NCBI GenBank assembly: GCA_903851305.1
Contig: CAINNX010000023.1
Coordinates: 1 to 46,758 of the forward strand
Direction of reading: 5' to 3'
DNA length: 46,758 nucleotides
Origin: an uncultured Hyphomicrobiales bacterium
GTDB lineage: Bacteria; Pseudomonadota; Alphaproteobacteria; Rhizobiales; Beijerinckiaceae
A model generated the notes under the pieces. The model was not told where the DNA came from, made no database searches, and was given only the letters and a program-made list of their open reading frames with translations. Of this stretch, positions 18,130 through 26,408 are shown piece by piece; positions within the stretch are counted from its first letter, which is position 1, and each line of letters starts with the position of its first letter. Made by a program: the position numbers and the translations under genes.

Positions 18130-18926
18130 GGCGCGAGTTTCTCAATCCAGCCTAGGCCCGCAAGCGTGGATGTGCGCGGGCGATATTCGCAACCGATCCA
18201 GCCCGGCCAGCCGCGTGCCGCAATATCTTTCAGCACAACGGCGAAATTGATCTCGCCTTCATCAGGCTCATGTCGGCGCGGCACGGAGGCGAGCTGAAAA
18301 TGCCCGATCAAAGGCCAATGCCGCCCGATGCGACGCAATAAATCGCCTTCAAGAATCTGAACGTGATAAAGATCAAACATGATTTTCAACTCAGGCCTGT
18401 TCACATGGCTGATGAGATCAGCCGCCATGTCAGAGCCGGTGAGAAAATAATCGGGCCGATCATAGGGGTTAAGCGGCTCGATCAGCAGCGTGACATTGGC
18501 GCGCTCGGCCTGCTCGCAGGCAAAAGCCATATTGTCGATGAAACAGGCCCGCGCATCACCCATGGGCACGCCGTTCAACACGCCCGACAGACAATGAACA
18601 TTTTTGGCGCCCAGCACGTGTGCATAATCCAGAGCTTGCGCCAGTGACTCACGAAACTGCGCGCGCTGTTCGGGCAAAGCAGCAAAACCAAACTCACCAG
18701 GCTTGCCGGGCGGGGCATTGATGCCAGTCATGATGAGGCCTGTCTCATCGAGACGCTTGCGCAAGTCACGGGCTGGAATTTCATAAGGAAATTGGCATTC
18801 AACCGCTAGAAAGCCAGCCTTTGCAGCTGCATTGATGCGCTCAGCGAAAGGCACTTCGGTGAAAAGCATGGAAATATTGGCGCAGAAGCGCAAAGCATTT
18901 TGCATGGGTGCAGGATATGCGCTCAC
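18126..18926 (-). CDS. hyi: hydroxypyruvate isomerase family protein
   Basis: A 266-aa TIM-barrel enzyme of the hydroxypyruvate isomerase/OtnI group in the xylose isomerase-like superfamily. It interconverts hydroxypyruvate and tartronate semialdehyde, or a 2-oxo-tetronate. Metal and catalytic residues are visible: E150 (LLIEPLN), D185 and H188 (FDLYHVQ), Q211 (GHFQLAS) and E247 (GCEYRP). Start is at 18926, with an alternative ATG at 18905 (residue 8). Its first codon overlaps the pilZ-gene stop (ATGA), and its stop overlaps the methyltransferase start. The two possible substrates cannot be separated here. Confidence 0.85.
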   Translation of the reverse strand: MSAYPAPMQNALRFCANISMLFTEVPFAERINAAAKAGFLAVECQFPYEIPARDLRKRLDETGLIMTGINAPPGKPGEFGFAALPEQRAQFRESLAQALDYAHVLGAKNVHCLSGVLNGVPMGDARACFIDNMAFACEQAERANVTLLIEPLNPYDRPDYFLTGSDMAADLISHVNRPELKIMFDLYHVQILEGDLLRRIGRHWPLIGHFQLASVPRRHEPDEGEINFAVVLKDIAARGWPGWIGCEYRPRTSTLAGLGWIEKLAP

Positions 18927-19348
18927 AGGCTCTCCGTCGAGGCCCCAAATTCTGCCAGCCTTTGGCTTAATTCCACAATGCGCTGGCGTAGCACGCGGTT
19001 CTCATATTCAAGCACAGCCACGCGCTCGATAAGGTTTTCTTCTTTCCGCTTGGGTGCCGTTTCAGGCACTTTGAAATGCGCGCCCATTGTGTCCTTGAGC
19101 CGCCAACGCGACTCGCAATCATAGATACGATCGCGTGAGGGGATTTCGAGACGGAAATGATCGGGCAGATCAATCACGCCCGGCCCCTTCAAACAGGCGC
19201 CCGTGAGCGAGATGTTGCGCACCTGACAATCCAGTGAAGAGCGGCCACTTTGAAAATAAATGCGCCCCGCCATCAAGGTGCGATGACGCTCACTCAAGCG
19301 ACGATCTTTCGGATCGGTTGTTTCAGATAACGACTCGGATGACGACAT
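18923..19348 (-). CDS. PilZ domain protein with C-terminal coiled coil
   Basis: A 141-aa protein with a PilZ domain, residues about 14-95. The c-di-GMP-binding motifs are both present: RxxxR at R17-R21 and NxSxxG at N45-G50. The last 45 residues (IERVAVLEYENRVLRQRIVELSQRL) form a heptad-rich coiled coil, so it probably acts as an oligomer or docks onto a partner. ATG at 19348 is preferred over a TTG at 19366, which lies inside an inverted repeat. First gene of the overlapping unit with hyi and the METTL20-like gene. Confidence 0.85.
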   Translation of the reverse strand: MSSSESLSETTDPKDRRLSERHRTLMAGRIYFQSGRSSLDCQVRNISLTGACLKGPGVIDLPDHFRLEIPSRDRIYDCESRWRLKDTMGAHFKVPETAPKRKEENLIERVAVLEYENRVLRQRIVELSQRLAEFGASTESL

Positions 19349-19360
19349 GGACGACGCCCC

Positions 19361-19388
19361 GCTCAAAACATAAAAGAATGTTTTGAGC
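19361..19388. promoter_or_regulatory. inverted repeat before the PilZ gene
   Basis: GCTCAAAACAT (19361-19371), loop AAAAGA, ATGTTTTGAGC (19378-19388): a perfect 11-bp dyad between the MFS stop (19424) and the PilZ start. There is no long T-run after it on either strand. It could be a terminator of the MFS gene, an operator, or a leader hairpin near the PilZ ribosome site. Confidence 0.5.
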
Positions 19389-19423
19389 CTAGCTGATTTG
19401 CGCGCAGGTGGAAACCGCGTGTC

Positions 19424-20614
19424 TCAGACCTTGTCGCGGGGCCAGGTCTGGCGCACCCAGACGCTGGCGATCACCAGAGAAATGGCGATCACAGCAAAGA
19501 CGCCACCCACACCGGCAAAGGCCGCCAGAAAACTGGCCGTAAAGGGAAAGGCGACCTGACCAATGCGGTTTCCCGTGAGGCGCATCGACAAAGCCGTGGA
19601 ACGCACATTGGCTGGTGCCAGTTGCACCATGCCTGAAAAAGCCAGCGTCGAAGAAATGCCAAGCCCATAGCCGGATGCAACAGCACCGACATAGAGCATC
19701 CACAAAGGCAAAGGTAGTGCCAGCACAAGCAAACCCGCAGCCGCCATCAATAGGCTCGCAATCGTCAGCGGGATGCGACCGAATATTTTGAACAGCGACA
19801 CATAAGCCAAACGAGATGCCATTGCGCCCGCCGCACGCACAGTCAGCAACCAGCCAATATGGCTCGCCTCAATGTGGCGCTCTGTTCCCAACAGCGGCAT
19901 GTAGATGATGAGCACATCGAATGTCGTCACCGTAATGACGGAGGCGAAGATGATGGCAGCCAAACCCTTGAGTTTCAGAATTTCCAAAAGGCTCAGACGC
20001 ACTTCATTTTCATCACGCGGTGGCTTGGGCAGCGCGCGGGTAATGGTCAAACCCACGAGAATATTCAAAGCAGCCAGCGACGCACCCAGAATAAAAAGCG
20101 TTTGCGTGGGTGCAACATGCGCATCTCCCGCTGCAAAACCCATGATCATCGGCCCGACCGCTTGACCAACCGCCAAGCCCAGCATGTAGAGGCTGAGGAC
20201 CGTTTCACGGCTTTTAGGCCCAGCCGAGCGCACCGAAATCATTTGATGTGCCGCCATGGCGAGCAAATGGCCGATACCCAGCAACACATTTGCCATCAAC
20301 AAATCGATACGGCTGCCGGGCGTCAAATAAAGCACGAGCGAGCCGGCAAACATAAAGACCGCGCCGACTTGCGCAGCGCGCGCATCATGCCCACGATCCA
20401 TCAACTTGCCAAAGGGGATTGCCAAAGCAATTGGCAGCAAAGAAAAGCTCGCGCCGATCACGCCAATCCAGACGACAGAAATATCCGTTTCAATGGCGCG
20501 GTAAGTGGTGCCGCCACGCACCAACGGCAACATGGCCTGCAAGATGAGACAATGCAGGAAGAGCGGAACGATCAGGCCGTAATGAATATCGTTGTCACGC
20601 GTCTTCCCGAACAA
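19424..20614 (-). CDS. MFS transporter
   Basis: A 396-aa major facilitator with 12 hydrophobic segments, a central loop rich in charged residues (ALPKPPRDENEVRLSLLEILKLK, around 190-215) and the helix 2-3 loop FGKLMDRGHDARAAQ, an A-motif-like sequence. No close subfamily was recognised, so the substrate is open. It lies between the PilZ operon and the TctC gene, all on the minus strand, but hairpins on both sides suggest it is its own unit. Confidence 0.8.
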   Translation of the reverse strand: MFGKTRDNDIHYGLIVPLFLHCLILQAMLPLVRGGTTYRAIETDISVVWIGVIGASFSLLPIALAIPFGKLMDRGHDARAAQVGAVFMFAGSLVLYLTPGSRIDLLMANVLLGIGHLLAMAAHQMISVRSAGPKSRETVLSLYMLGLAVGQAVGPMIMGFAAGDAHVAPTQTLFILGASLAALNILVGLTITRALPKPPRDENEVRLSLLEILKLKGLAAIIFASVITVTTFDVLIIYMPLLGTERHIEASHIGWLLTVRAAGAMASRLAYVSLFKIFGRIPLTIASLLMAAAGLLVLALPLPLWMLYVGAVASGYGLGISSTLAFSGMVQLAPANVRSTALSMRLTGNRIGQVAFPFTASFLAAFAGVGGVFAVIAISLVIASVWVRQTWPRDKV

Positions 20615-20658
20615 GGCTCGACCTTTCGCTTTTCTTCTTCTCTTTCCTTTAGCGCGAG

Positions 20659-20683
20659 GTGGCGGGGTCTGTCACCCCGCCAC
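20659..20683 (-). terminator. hairpin after tctC
   Basis: A perfect 10-bp GC-rich stem (GTGGCGGGGT ... ACCCCGCCAC) with a 5-nt loop starts 8 bp beyond the TctC stop on the minus strand. There is no proper U-run (CTCGCGCTAAAGG follows), so it may be a 3'-end stabiliser or a weak or Rho-assisted terminator. Confidence 0.55.
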
Positions 20684-20691
20684 GTCACACA

Positions 20692-21729
20692 TCAAGGCGC
20701 GCTCATGCCTTTGCGCAGAAAGGCGATAAGATCAGGTGGTGTTGCATAAAGCTTGTCGATGAGCTTTTGCACCTCTTCGCCTGTTTGCGGGGCAATATCG
20801 AGCGAAGCCTTGGTGGCTTCTGCCACAAGCTCAGGATCAGCCAACACTTCAAGGAAAGATTTTCGTAAAGCGGCCACACGATCAGCCGGCACACCGGGTG
20901 GCAGAAAGAAGGGGCGGCTGATCGATCCTTGCTGCAAGAAGACTTCCATGGCCTGTTTCTGCTGTGGCGTTTTGGCAAAATCCATCGACAGCGGCACACC
21001 GGCGGCCTTCAATACGGGCAGGCTTTGTGTATCCTGCTGCACGAGAACTTTCACAAGGCTCTCGGGCTTGAGCATGTCAGGATATTGCTGTTTGGCGCTC
21101 GACCAGAGCAGACCGCAAATGCCCTGCACTTCATTGCGCTGGATGGCGAGACTGACTTCGTTCGAGCCTTTGTAGCCCGCAATCAGCTTCACCTTCACAC
21201 CCAGAATGTGCTTTTCCATGACAGGATAATCAACAAGTGCCGAGCCCGGACCCGTGCCGCCCACCACCAGCTCCTTGTCGAACAAATCTGCATAAGATTG
21301 CACCGGCGCATCCTTGCGCGTGATGCAAACCGATGTGTCGGCGTTGGCATTGCCCAAAAAGATGAATTTGCGGGGATCGTAGGAAGTCAGATCTTGGCCT
21401 GTCATCAAAGGATCAAACAAAGCCGTCGACAGCACGACTGCCATTGACGTGCCGTCTTTGGGCGCGAGCGAATAGAGATGGCGCGCTGCAGCAAGCGAGC
21501 CCGCACCGGGCATGTTCTGGACGACAATACCGGGATTGCCGGGAATGGTTTTCTGGAAATGGCGACCCAGCAGGCGCGCGTAAATATCAACGCCCCCACC
21601 CGAAGCTGAGCCGGCAATAATAGTGACGGTTTTGCCCTTGAAGAATGTGGCAGCGTCCTGGGCTTTGACGGCAGCGCCCGTCAGAACAATGGCGGCTGCA
21701 CACATCAACGCACGCGGAATCTGGCGCAT
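20692..21729 (-). CDS. TctC/Bug family periplasmic substrate-binding protein
   Basis: A 345-aa tripartite tricarboxylate transporter receptor-type protein. It has a signal peptide (residues 1-23, cut after AVKA) and the family core GKTVTIIAGSASGGGVDIYARLLGRHF with VVQNMPGAGSLAAARHLYSLAPKDGT. ATG at 21729 is preceded by a strong GAGGGAGG; frame upstream of it is not protein-like. No TctA/TctB membrane genes are adjacent, so it is an orphan receptor, a common situation for Bug proteins. Ligand (a carboxylate or other small molecule) is unknown. Confidence 0.88.
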   Translation of the reverse strand: MRQIPRALMCAAAIVLTGAAVKAQDAATFFKGKTVTIIAGSASGGGVDIYARLLGRHFQKTIPGNPGIVVQNMPGAGSLAAARHLYSLAPKDGTSMAVVLSTALFDPLMTGQDLTSYDPRKFIFLGNANADTSVCITRKDAPVQSYADLFDKELVVGGTGPGSALVDYPVMEKHILGVKVKLIAGYKGSNEVSLAIQRNEVQGICGLLWSSAKQQYPDMLKPESLVKVLVQQDTQSLPVLKAAGVPLSMDFAKTPQQKQAMEVFLQQGSISRPFFLPPGVPADRVAALRKSFLEVLADPELVAEATKASLDIAPQTGEEVQKLIDKLYATPPDLIAFLRKGMSAP

Positions 21730-21880
21730 ATGATCCCCTCCCTCACATCTCGTCCGGTTATCCGGCTCTCGCGGGGGCTTATTGTGCAGCAAAGGTGCGC
21801 TTCGTCCAGCTTTTTGCTTGGCCCCGTCATCCGCGCCAGTGGAGTTTCTTTGTTTGGCCTTCGCAGATAGGATCACGCTT

Positions 21881-23347
21881 ATGCTGATCCCTTTGGACAA
21901 TAGCTATGCCCGCCTGCCCGAGATGTTTTATGCGCGCGCTCTGCCCACACCGGTGGCCGCGCCGCGCCTGCTCGCGCTCAATGTGAAACTCGCCGCAGAG
22001 CTCGGACTTGATGCGCAGGCCCTGGCCTCCCCAGAAGGGATGGAAGCGCTCGCGGGCAATCGTATCTTGGCTGGCAGCGAACCGCTGGCACTCGCCTATT
22101 CAGGACACCAGTTTGGTCATTTCAATCCGCATATGGGTGATGGGCGCGCGATCCTTCTGGGCGAGATCGTCACACCGGCTGGCAAACGACGTGACATCCA
22201 GCTGAAAGGCTCGGGACCAACACCTTATTCCAGACGCGGCGACGGGCGCGCCGCACTCGGGCCTGTGTTACGCGAATATATAGTCAGCGAAGCCATGCAG
22301 GCTTTGGGCATTCCCACCACACGGACATTGGCCGCAGTGGCGAGCGGCGAAACTGTCTATCGCGAGGACGTCTTGCCCGGTGCTGTTCTCACGCGCGTGG
22401 CCTCCAGCCATATGCGGGTTGGCACATTTGAATATTTTGCCTCCCGCGGCGAAAAAAACATGCTCAGAATTCTCGCCGATCAGGCGATTGCACGCCACGA
22501 TCCTGACCTCACCGAGGCCGCTGACAAATATGAAAAACTGCTGGAGCGCATTGTTATCCGCCAAGCGCGTCTCATTGCACAATGGCTACTGGTCGGCTTC
22601 ATCCATGGCGTGATGAACACGGACAATATGGCGATCTCCGGCGAGACGATTGATTACGGCCCCTGCGCTTTCATGGAAGCCTATAATCCGTCCACCGTAT
22701 TTTCCTTCATCGACAAGCAAGGCCGTTATGCCTATGCCAACCAGCCCTCCATTGCGGTGTGGAATCTGACGCGTCTGGCGGAATGTCTGATGATGCTGTT
22801 TGAGCCAGAAGCAGAAGCGCCAGAGCGCGCCAATGCGGCGCTGGCTTCATTCCGCCCACATTTTCAAGAGGCCTATCTCAACGGGCTGCGCCGCAAGATC
22901 GGATTGTTTGAAGCCCGCGAAAATGACGCTGACCTTGCCTCAGATTTGCTCGAGCGTATGGCAGTAAATGAGGCTGATTTCACACTCACCTTCCGTAGGC
23001 TTTGCACAGCAGCGCAAGATAAAACTGCGGATGCGGGCGTTGCGTCTCTGTTCGAAGATCCTGCAAGCTTTGCTGGCTTTTCAGACAGCTGGCGTGCGCG
23101 ACTTGACTCAGAAGGCGGCGATCCGGCCGCTCGCGCCAACACCATGCGCAAGGTCAATCCGGCTTTCATCGCCCGCAACCATCGCGTCGAAGAAGCCATT
23201 CAGGCCGCTCTCAAAGATGACCTCGAGCCTTTTCACACCCTTAACCGCGTGCTGGAAAAGCCCTTTGAAGACCAACCGGACTTTCAAGATTACATGCTGC
23301 CAGCGCATCCTGATGAGCGTGTCACACAAACTTTCTGCGGCACTTAA
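21881..23347 (+). CDS. selO: protein adenylyltransferase SelO (pseudokinase)
   Basis: SelO/YdiU proteins have an inverted-ATP kinase fold and transfer AMP to Ser/Thr/Tyr of target proteins, linked to redox stress. 488 aa from ATG 21881, which follows AGGA. Recognisable landmarks are AYSGHQFGHFNPHMGDGRA (70-90), K109 in LKGSGPTPYSRRGDGRA, HGVMNTDNM with D248/N249, and D258 in DYGPCAF. The D248-D258 spacing equals the catalytic/metal pair of characterised SelO. The C-terminus ends CGT: a cysteine at -3 (C486) where eukaryotic SelO has selenocysteine. It is convergent by 4 bp with the next small gene. Confidence 0.93.
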   Translation: MLIPLDNSYARLPEMFYARALPTPVAAPRLLALNVKLAAELGLDAQALASPEGMEALAGNRILAGSEPLALAYSGHQFGHFNPHMGDGRAILLGEIVTPAGKRRDIQLKGSGPTPYSRRGDGRAALGPVLREYIVSEAMQALGIPTTRTLAAVASGETVYREDVLPGAVLTRVASSHMRVGTFEYFASRGEKNMLRILADQAIARHDPDLTEAADKYEKLLERIVIRQARLIAQWLLVGFIHGVMNTDNMAISGETIDYGPCAFMEAYNPSTVFSFIDKQGRYAYANQPSIAVWNLTRLAECLMMLFEPEAEAPERANAALASFRPHFQEAYLNGLRRKIGLFEARENDADLASDLLERMAVNEADFTLTFRRLCTAAQDKTADAGVASLFEDPASFAGFSDSWRARLDSEGGDPAARANTMRKVNPAFIARNHRVEEAIQAALKDDLEPFHTLNRVLEKPFEDQPDFQDYMLPAHPDERVTQTFCGT

Positions 23348-23622
23348 ATTTCAAAACCCAATGTCGCAGCAGCTTCCTGTCGCAAAACTTTGATTTCATC
23401 ATAGGTGATCGGACAGGGGTTTTGCACCTCCCAAGCACGGCTTGCAGCAAGGGAAGATCGCACCAGCCATTCATCGGGGAGTTTCATTTTTTCAAGCTCG
23501 ACCAGAACCTGATTTCGAAAAGCCTGAAATGCGGAAGCCCATTTGGCATAATCAGCTGGCCCATGCGCGATGATATGGGCAAATAAAATCCGTTCCTGCT
23601 GAATGGATGTGTCCTGAATCAT
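23344..23622 (-). CDS. hypothetical protein, 92 aa
   Basis: Unrecognised. The ATG at 23622 is preceded by GGAGGAGAGG, one of the best Shine-Dalgarno sequences in the window, so it is very likely translated. The 92-aa product is soluble and mildly acidic. Aromatic and alpha-helical segments are visible (AKWASAFQAFRNQVLVELEKMKL), and there is no signal peptide or membrane segment. One cysteine sits in NPCPIT. It overlaps the selO stop by 4 bp on the opposite strand and lies 62 bp downstream of the EF-hand gene on the same strand, so it may be cotranscribed with it. Confidence 0.7.
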   Translation of the reverse strand: MIQDTSIQQERILFAHIIAHGPADYAKWASAFQAFRNQVLVELEKMKLPDEWLVRSSLAASRAWEVQNPCPITYDEIKVLRQEAAATLGFEI

Positions 23623-23684
23623 CCTCTCCTCCTTGCGCTTTTACAAGCTTTGCCGAGAGGCGCACGTGGGCGCATTGATCAGGA

Positions 23685-24935
23685 TCAGGCCGGGGTTTTG
23701 GTCTTCAATTGCTCGCCGCCGACATAACCACCCACCGCGATGCCGGACACGACTTCTGCAACACTGACCTGCCCATCGCCATTGGCATCCCAGAAGGACA
23801 TGATCTGATGCGCCTGTGCTGCAACATCAGACACGGTCGCAGGATCAAGCGCCGCAGCCAGATCGGCCTCATCAAAATAGCCTTTGCCTGCAAGATCATA
23901 TTGTTTGACGATGGCTTGCGCCTGCTGGACTTGGCCGATGCCTGTTTGCAATTCTTCCAGTGTCAGGTCGCCATCGGAATTCGTATCCCATGCGGCAAAT
24001 GTGGCGGCGGCATCGGCAACCTGTGCATGACTTGCAAATTCGGCTGCAGAAATACCGCCGCTTGCATCTGAATCATATTGCGCGAGCAAGGTTGCCGCCA
24101 GAAGCGCCGGATCGGTGGGTTGGGTTGGCGGTATTGGCGTTGGCGGATTTTGGGCGGCAGCGGCAGCTGCATCCGCCTCAATGCCCGCAATCACTTCCGG
24201 GCGCGTCAGTAGGCCATTATGATTGCCATCCCAACGCGCAAAAGTGGCGGCTGCATTGGGATAATCCGCAGAGCTGATGGAGGCTGCATTCGCCAGATTG
24301 ATGGCGCCCGTGCCTTTGGGATCAAAAATCGCCAGCATGGCATCGGCCTGATCCATCGCCTCATAGCCGGCTTTGAGCTCGTCGCGCGTGACCTTGCCAT
24401 TGCCATCCTGATCGAAGGCATCAATGGCAGCCTGCGCCTTGGCGGGATCACCCAGTGTCGGGTCTTTGGTCCAGGCTGCCTGAATGTCAGCAAGATCGAC
24501 ATAGCCCTTGCCAGCGGTGTCATAGCGGGTGAGCAAATCATCGGCTCGCGCGGCGGCCGTGGGCGGCGCGGGCGGCTTGGCGGTGCCAGCCAATTCGGCG
24601 GCTGAAATGGCTCCATCCGCATCCACATCGAGCGACACAACCGCTTCCTGCGCCATATAGGCAGCAATGCCACGATTGCGAGAAAAGGAGGGGTAGAGCG
24701 TGTCAGCAAAAATCGTGCGGTGAACGGTCGCGACCGAGCCTGTCAGATCAGGCATCCGTGTCGGGTCTGCCTGCAACGTAGCAAAGATCGCCTGAAACTC
24801 ATCCCCGCTGATCGAGCCATTACCGTTCTGATCGGCCTGGACAGCAAAAGCGCGCACGACATTGACCCGCTGCGATCCGGCACTGGCAAAAGGGATACAA
24901 GGCGTTGCGCATAATCCATATGCCTTGCGCAGCAA
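23685..24935 (-). CDS. multi-EF-hand calcium-binding protein
   Basis: A 416-aa protein with ten EF-hand loops starting at about residues 35, 103, 139, 175, 205, 236, 288, 317, 347 and 383. Several are canonical (DQDGNGKVTRDE, DTNSDGDLTLEE, DANGDGQVSVAE). Three end in D or N instead of E at position 12 and may bind weakly. Pro/Ala-rich linkers (117-127, 262-276) split it into blocks. The pairs at 139/175 and 347/383 have the same 36-residue spacing and similar sequence, which suggests duplication. The start is uncertain: the only upstream option in frame is TTG at 24935, just after a stop. No signal peptide is visible. Calcium binding is inferred, and its role is unknown. Confidence 0.8.
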   Translation of the reverse strand: MLRKAYGLCATPCIPFASAGSQRVNVVRAFAVQADQNGNGSISGDEFQAIFATLQADPTRMPDLTGSVATVHRTIFADTLYPSFSRNRGIAAYMAQEAVVSLDVDADGAISAAELAGTAKPPAPPTAAARADDLLTRYDTAGKGYVDLADIQAAWTKDPTLGDPAKAQAAIDAFDQDGNGKVTRDELKAGYEAMDQADAMLAIFDPKGTGAINLANAASISSADYPNAAATFARWDGNHNGLLTRPEVIAGIEADAAAAAAQNPPTPIPPTQPTDPALLAATLLAQYDSDASGGISAAEFASHAQVADAAATFAAWDTNSDGDLTLEELQTGIGQVQQAQAIVKQYDLAGKGYFDEADLAAALDPATVSDVAAQAHQIMSFWDANGDGQVSVAEVVSGIAVGGYVGGEQLKTKTPA

Positions 24936-24974
24936 ATGTCATGCCGCCTTAAATATGTTTAATAGCAATGATTT

Positions 24975-25010
24975 AAAAAAGGCGCCGGGGCTGGAAAGCC
25001 GCCGGCGCCT
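24975..25010 (-). terminator. intrinsic terminator of the porin gene
   Basis: On the minus strand GGCGCCGG ... CCGGCGCC (arms 25002-25009 and 24981-24988) with an inner GGCTTTCCAGCC loop, followed by TTTTTT. It lies 33 bp after the porin stop and separates it from the EF-hand gene. Confidence 0.92.
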
Positions 25011-25042
25011 GATGTGTCTCAGACCTTAGAGGTCCGTGAAGA

Positions 25043-25921
25043 TTACTTCACGTCCTTGGAGGTCAGAGCGAAGGAGAGCGTGCCGACAACTGCAGCGTTG
25101 CAATACTTGGACTGCGAAGCAGCGCCGTAGACGCCATTGGTCGGGCCGGTGATATCAGCGCAACCCTTCTTGCTGAGCGACGAGTCGTGATAACGCAGGT
25201 CGAGGGTAGCCAGCTTGTAGGTGTAAGCCGCGCCGAGGTTCCAGTAGTTGTAGTCAGGCAGCGAACGATTGCCAGAGACCGGTGTATGCGCAGCATCTGT
25301 CTTACCAAGGAACTGATGACCGAATTCACCCGAGAACACGAGGTCGCCGAGCTTGTAAGCAGCCGTGCCCGAAACGTACTGGGCGTTTGCGCCGGTATCG
25401 AGGTAATTCGGCGATACGAAGCCGTTGATACCGAGCGTGATGGCATCATTCACAGCGTAGCTGGTCTTCAAATATCCTTCAAACCAGTTGGGTGTTGTCA
25501 CGAACACGTTGTTCGGGGTCTCAACCTTCGAATAGAGGTAGCCGATACCGCCGAGGTCAAAAGTCAGAGCGCCGTATGTCGCGCGAACGCCACCAATGGC
25601 ATCCCATTCAACCGGAGGGCTCGTGTCCTGGTTGGTCAGCTTAACTGAAGAACCGGCGGCGCCGAGGTAGAGGGTGTGGGCATCCGACAAGGAATAACGG
25701 ATTTCAGCGTTGGCGTTCACGCCAGGCTGAGCGTTCGACTGGCTAATACCACGGAAGATGTAGTTGGTTGTTGCGCCTGCACCAACCGTCCAATCCCAAG
25801 GGGACACAACGACGACAGGAGCCGGAGCTGCCTTCTTTTTGCCTTTGACAACGTCAGCGGCTGAAGCGGAGGTCGCAGCAAGAGCTGCAACGGCGGAAAG
25901 GAGGATGAGCTTGGAGCGCAT
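25043..25921 (-). CDS. TorF family putative porin
   Basis: A 292-aa outer-membrane beta-barrel protein with a signal peptide (residues 1-21, ending ATSASA). The TNYIFRGISQSNAQPGV block (52-68) is the hallmark of the TIGR02001/Gcw_chp (TorF) family. Alternating hydrophobic strands run to the C-terminus. The start ATG at 25921 has AAGGG upstream. The codon choice is strikingly uniform, as expected for an abundant protein. The 247-bp spacer to tRNA-Ser holds the promoter region but no clear -35/-10. Solute is unknown. Confidence 0.85.
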   Translation of the reverse strand: MRSKLILLSAVAALAATSASAADVVKGKKKAAPAPVVVVSPWDWTVGAGATTNYIFRGISQSNAQPGVNANAEIRYSLSDAHTLYLGAAGSSVKLTNQDTSPPVEWDAIGGVRATYGALTFDLGGIGYLYSKVETPNNVFVTTPNWFEGYLKTSYAVNDAITLGINGFVSPNYLDTGANAQYVSGTAAYKLGDLVFSGEFGHQFLGKTDAAHTPVSGNRSLPDYNYWNLGAAYTYKLATLDLRYHDSSLSKKGCADITGPTNGVYGAASQSKYCNAAVVGTLSFALTSKDVK

Positions 25922-26168
25922 TGATGATTGCCCTTGTTGAGAATTTCAATGCTCGGAAAATGTGACGATTTATCCCTAATGACAAGGCTCAAAGCTCAGC
26001 ATATTGCCCATTCATAAGGCAATTTTGCCCCAATTCACCGCTCTGTCATGGTGCGTTGCAAAAATACACCACCTGCCCCATACGGACCTGTCCCAGAATG
26101 GGCCAGATAAGCACAAAGCAAAGCTCAGCGCCCGTTTGGCACTTGCAAGCTTGTGATGAAGGTGGGGC

Positions 26169-26258
26169 TGGCGGAGAGGGAGGGATTTGAACCCCCGATA
26201 GGCTTGCACCTATGCCGCATTTCGAGTGCGGTGCTTTCAACCACTCAGCCACCTCTCC
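26169..26258 (-). tRNA. tRNA-Ser (anticodon CGA)
   Basis: Minus strand, 90 nt including an encoded CCA. The acceptor stem is GGAGAGG/CCTCTCC with G73. There is a long variable arm typical of class II tRNA-Ser (around GCATAGGTGCAAGCCTATC). The anticodon loop CTCGAAA gives CGA, reading UCG. The T-arm GGTTCAAATCC is intact. Confidence 0.96.
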
Positions 26259-26408
26259 GCGGTCGCCAGAAGGGGATAAATCCACCTTCCGTGTGGTTGC
26301 GCGGGGCAATAACATGCTGACGGCACCGGGACAAGCACGGAAAGGCGCAAAGCCTTCAAGAGGCCCGCTTGCGCCCGGCGGCTTTATTCCGTAAATCAGC
26401 CCGGCGTT

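Noticed and set aside
19859-20749. 296-codon plus-strand frame opposite the MFS gene
   Set aside because: Its product is rich in His, Gln, Arg and Asn with no domain. It mirrors the hydrophobic codons of the MFS gene on the other strand.
20692-21729. A tripartite tricarboxylate transporter operon
   Set aside because: Only the TctC receptor is present. No TctA or TctB frame lies on either side, so no transporter is claimed.
24936-24974. An ATG at 24945 as the start of the EF-hand gene
   Set aside because: It has a fair AAGG site but reads a different frame that gives no EF-hand sequence or signal peptide. It would need a frameshift.
26259-26408. A small gene or attachment site between the two tRNAs
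   Set aside because: No repeat of a tRNA 3' end and no integrase or other phage-like gene nearby, so an att site is not supported.
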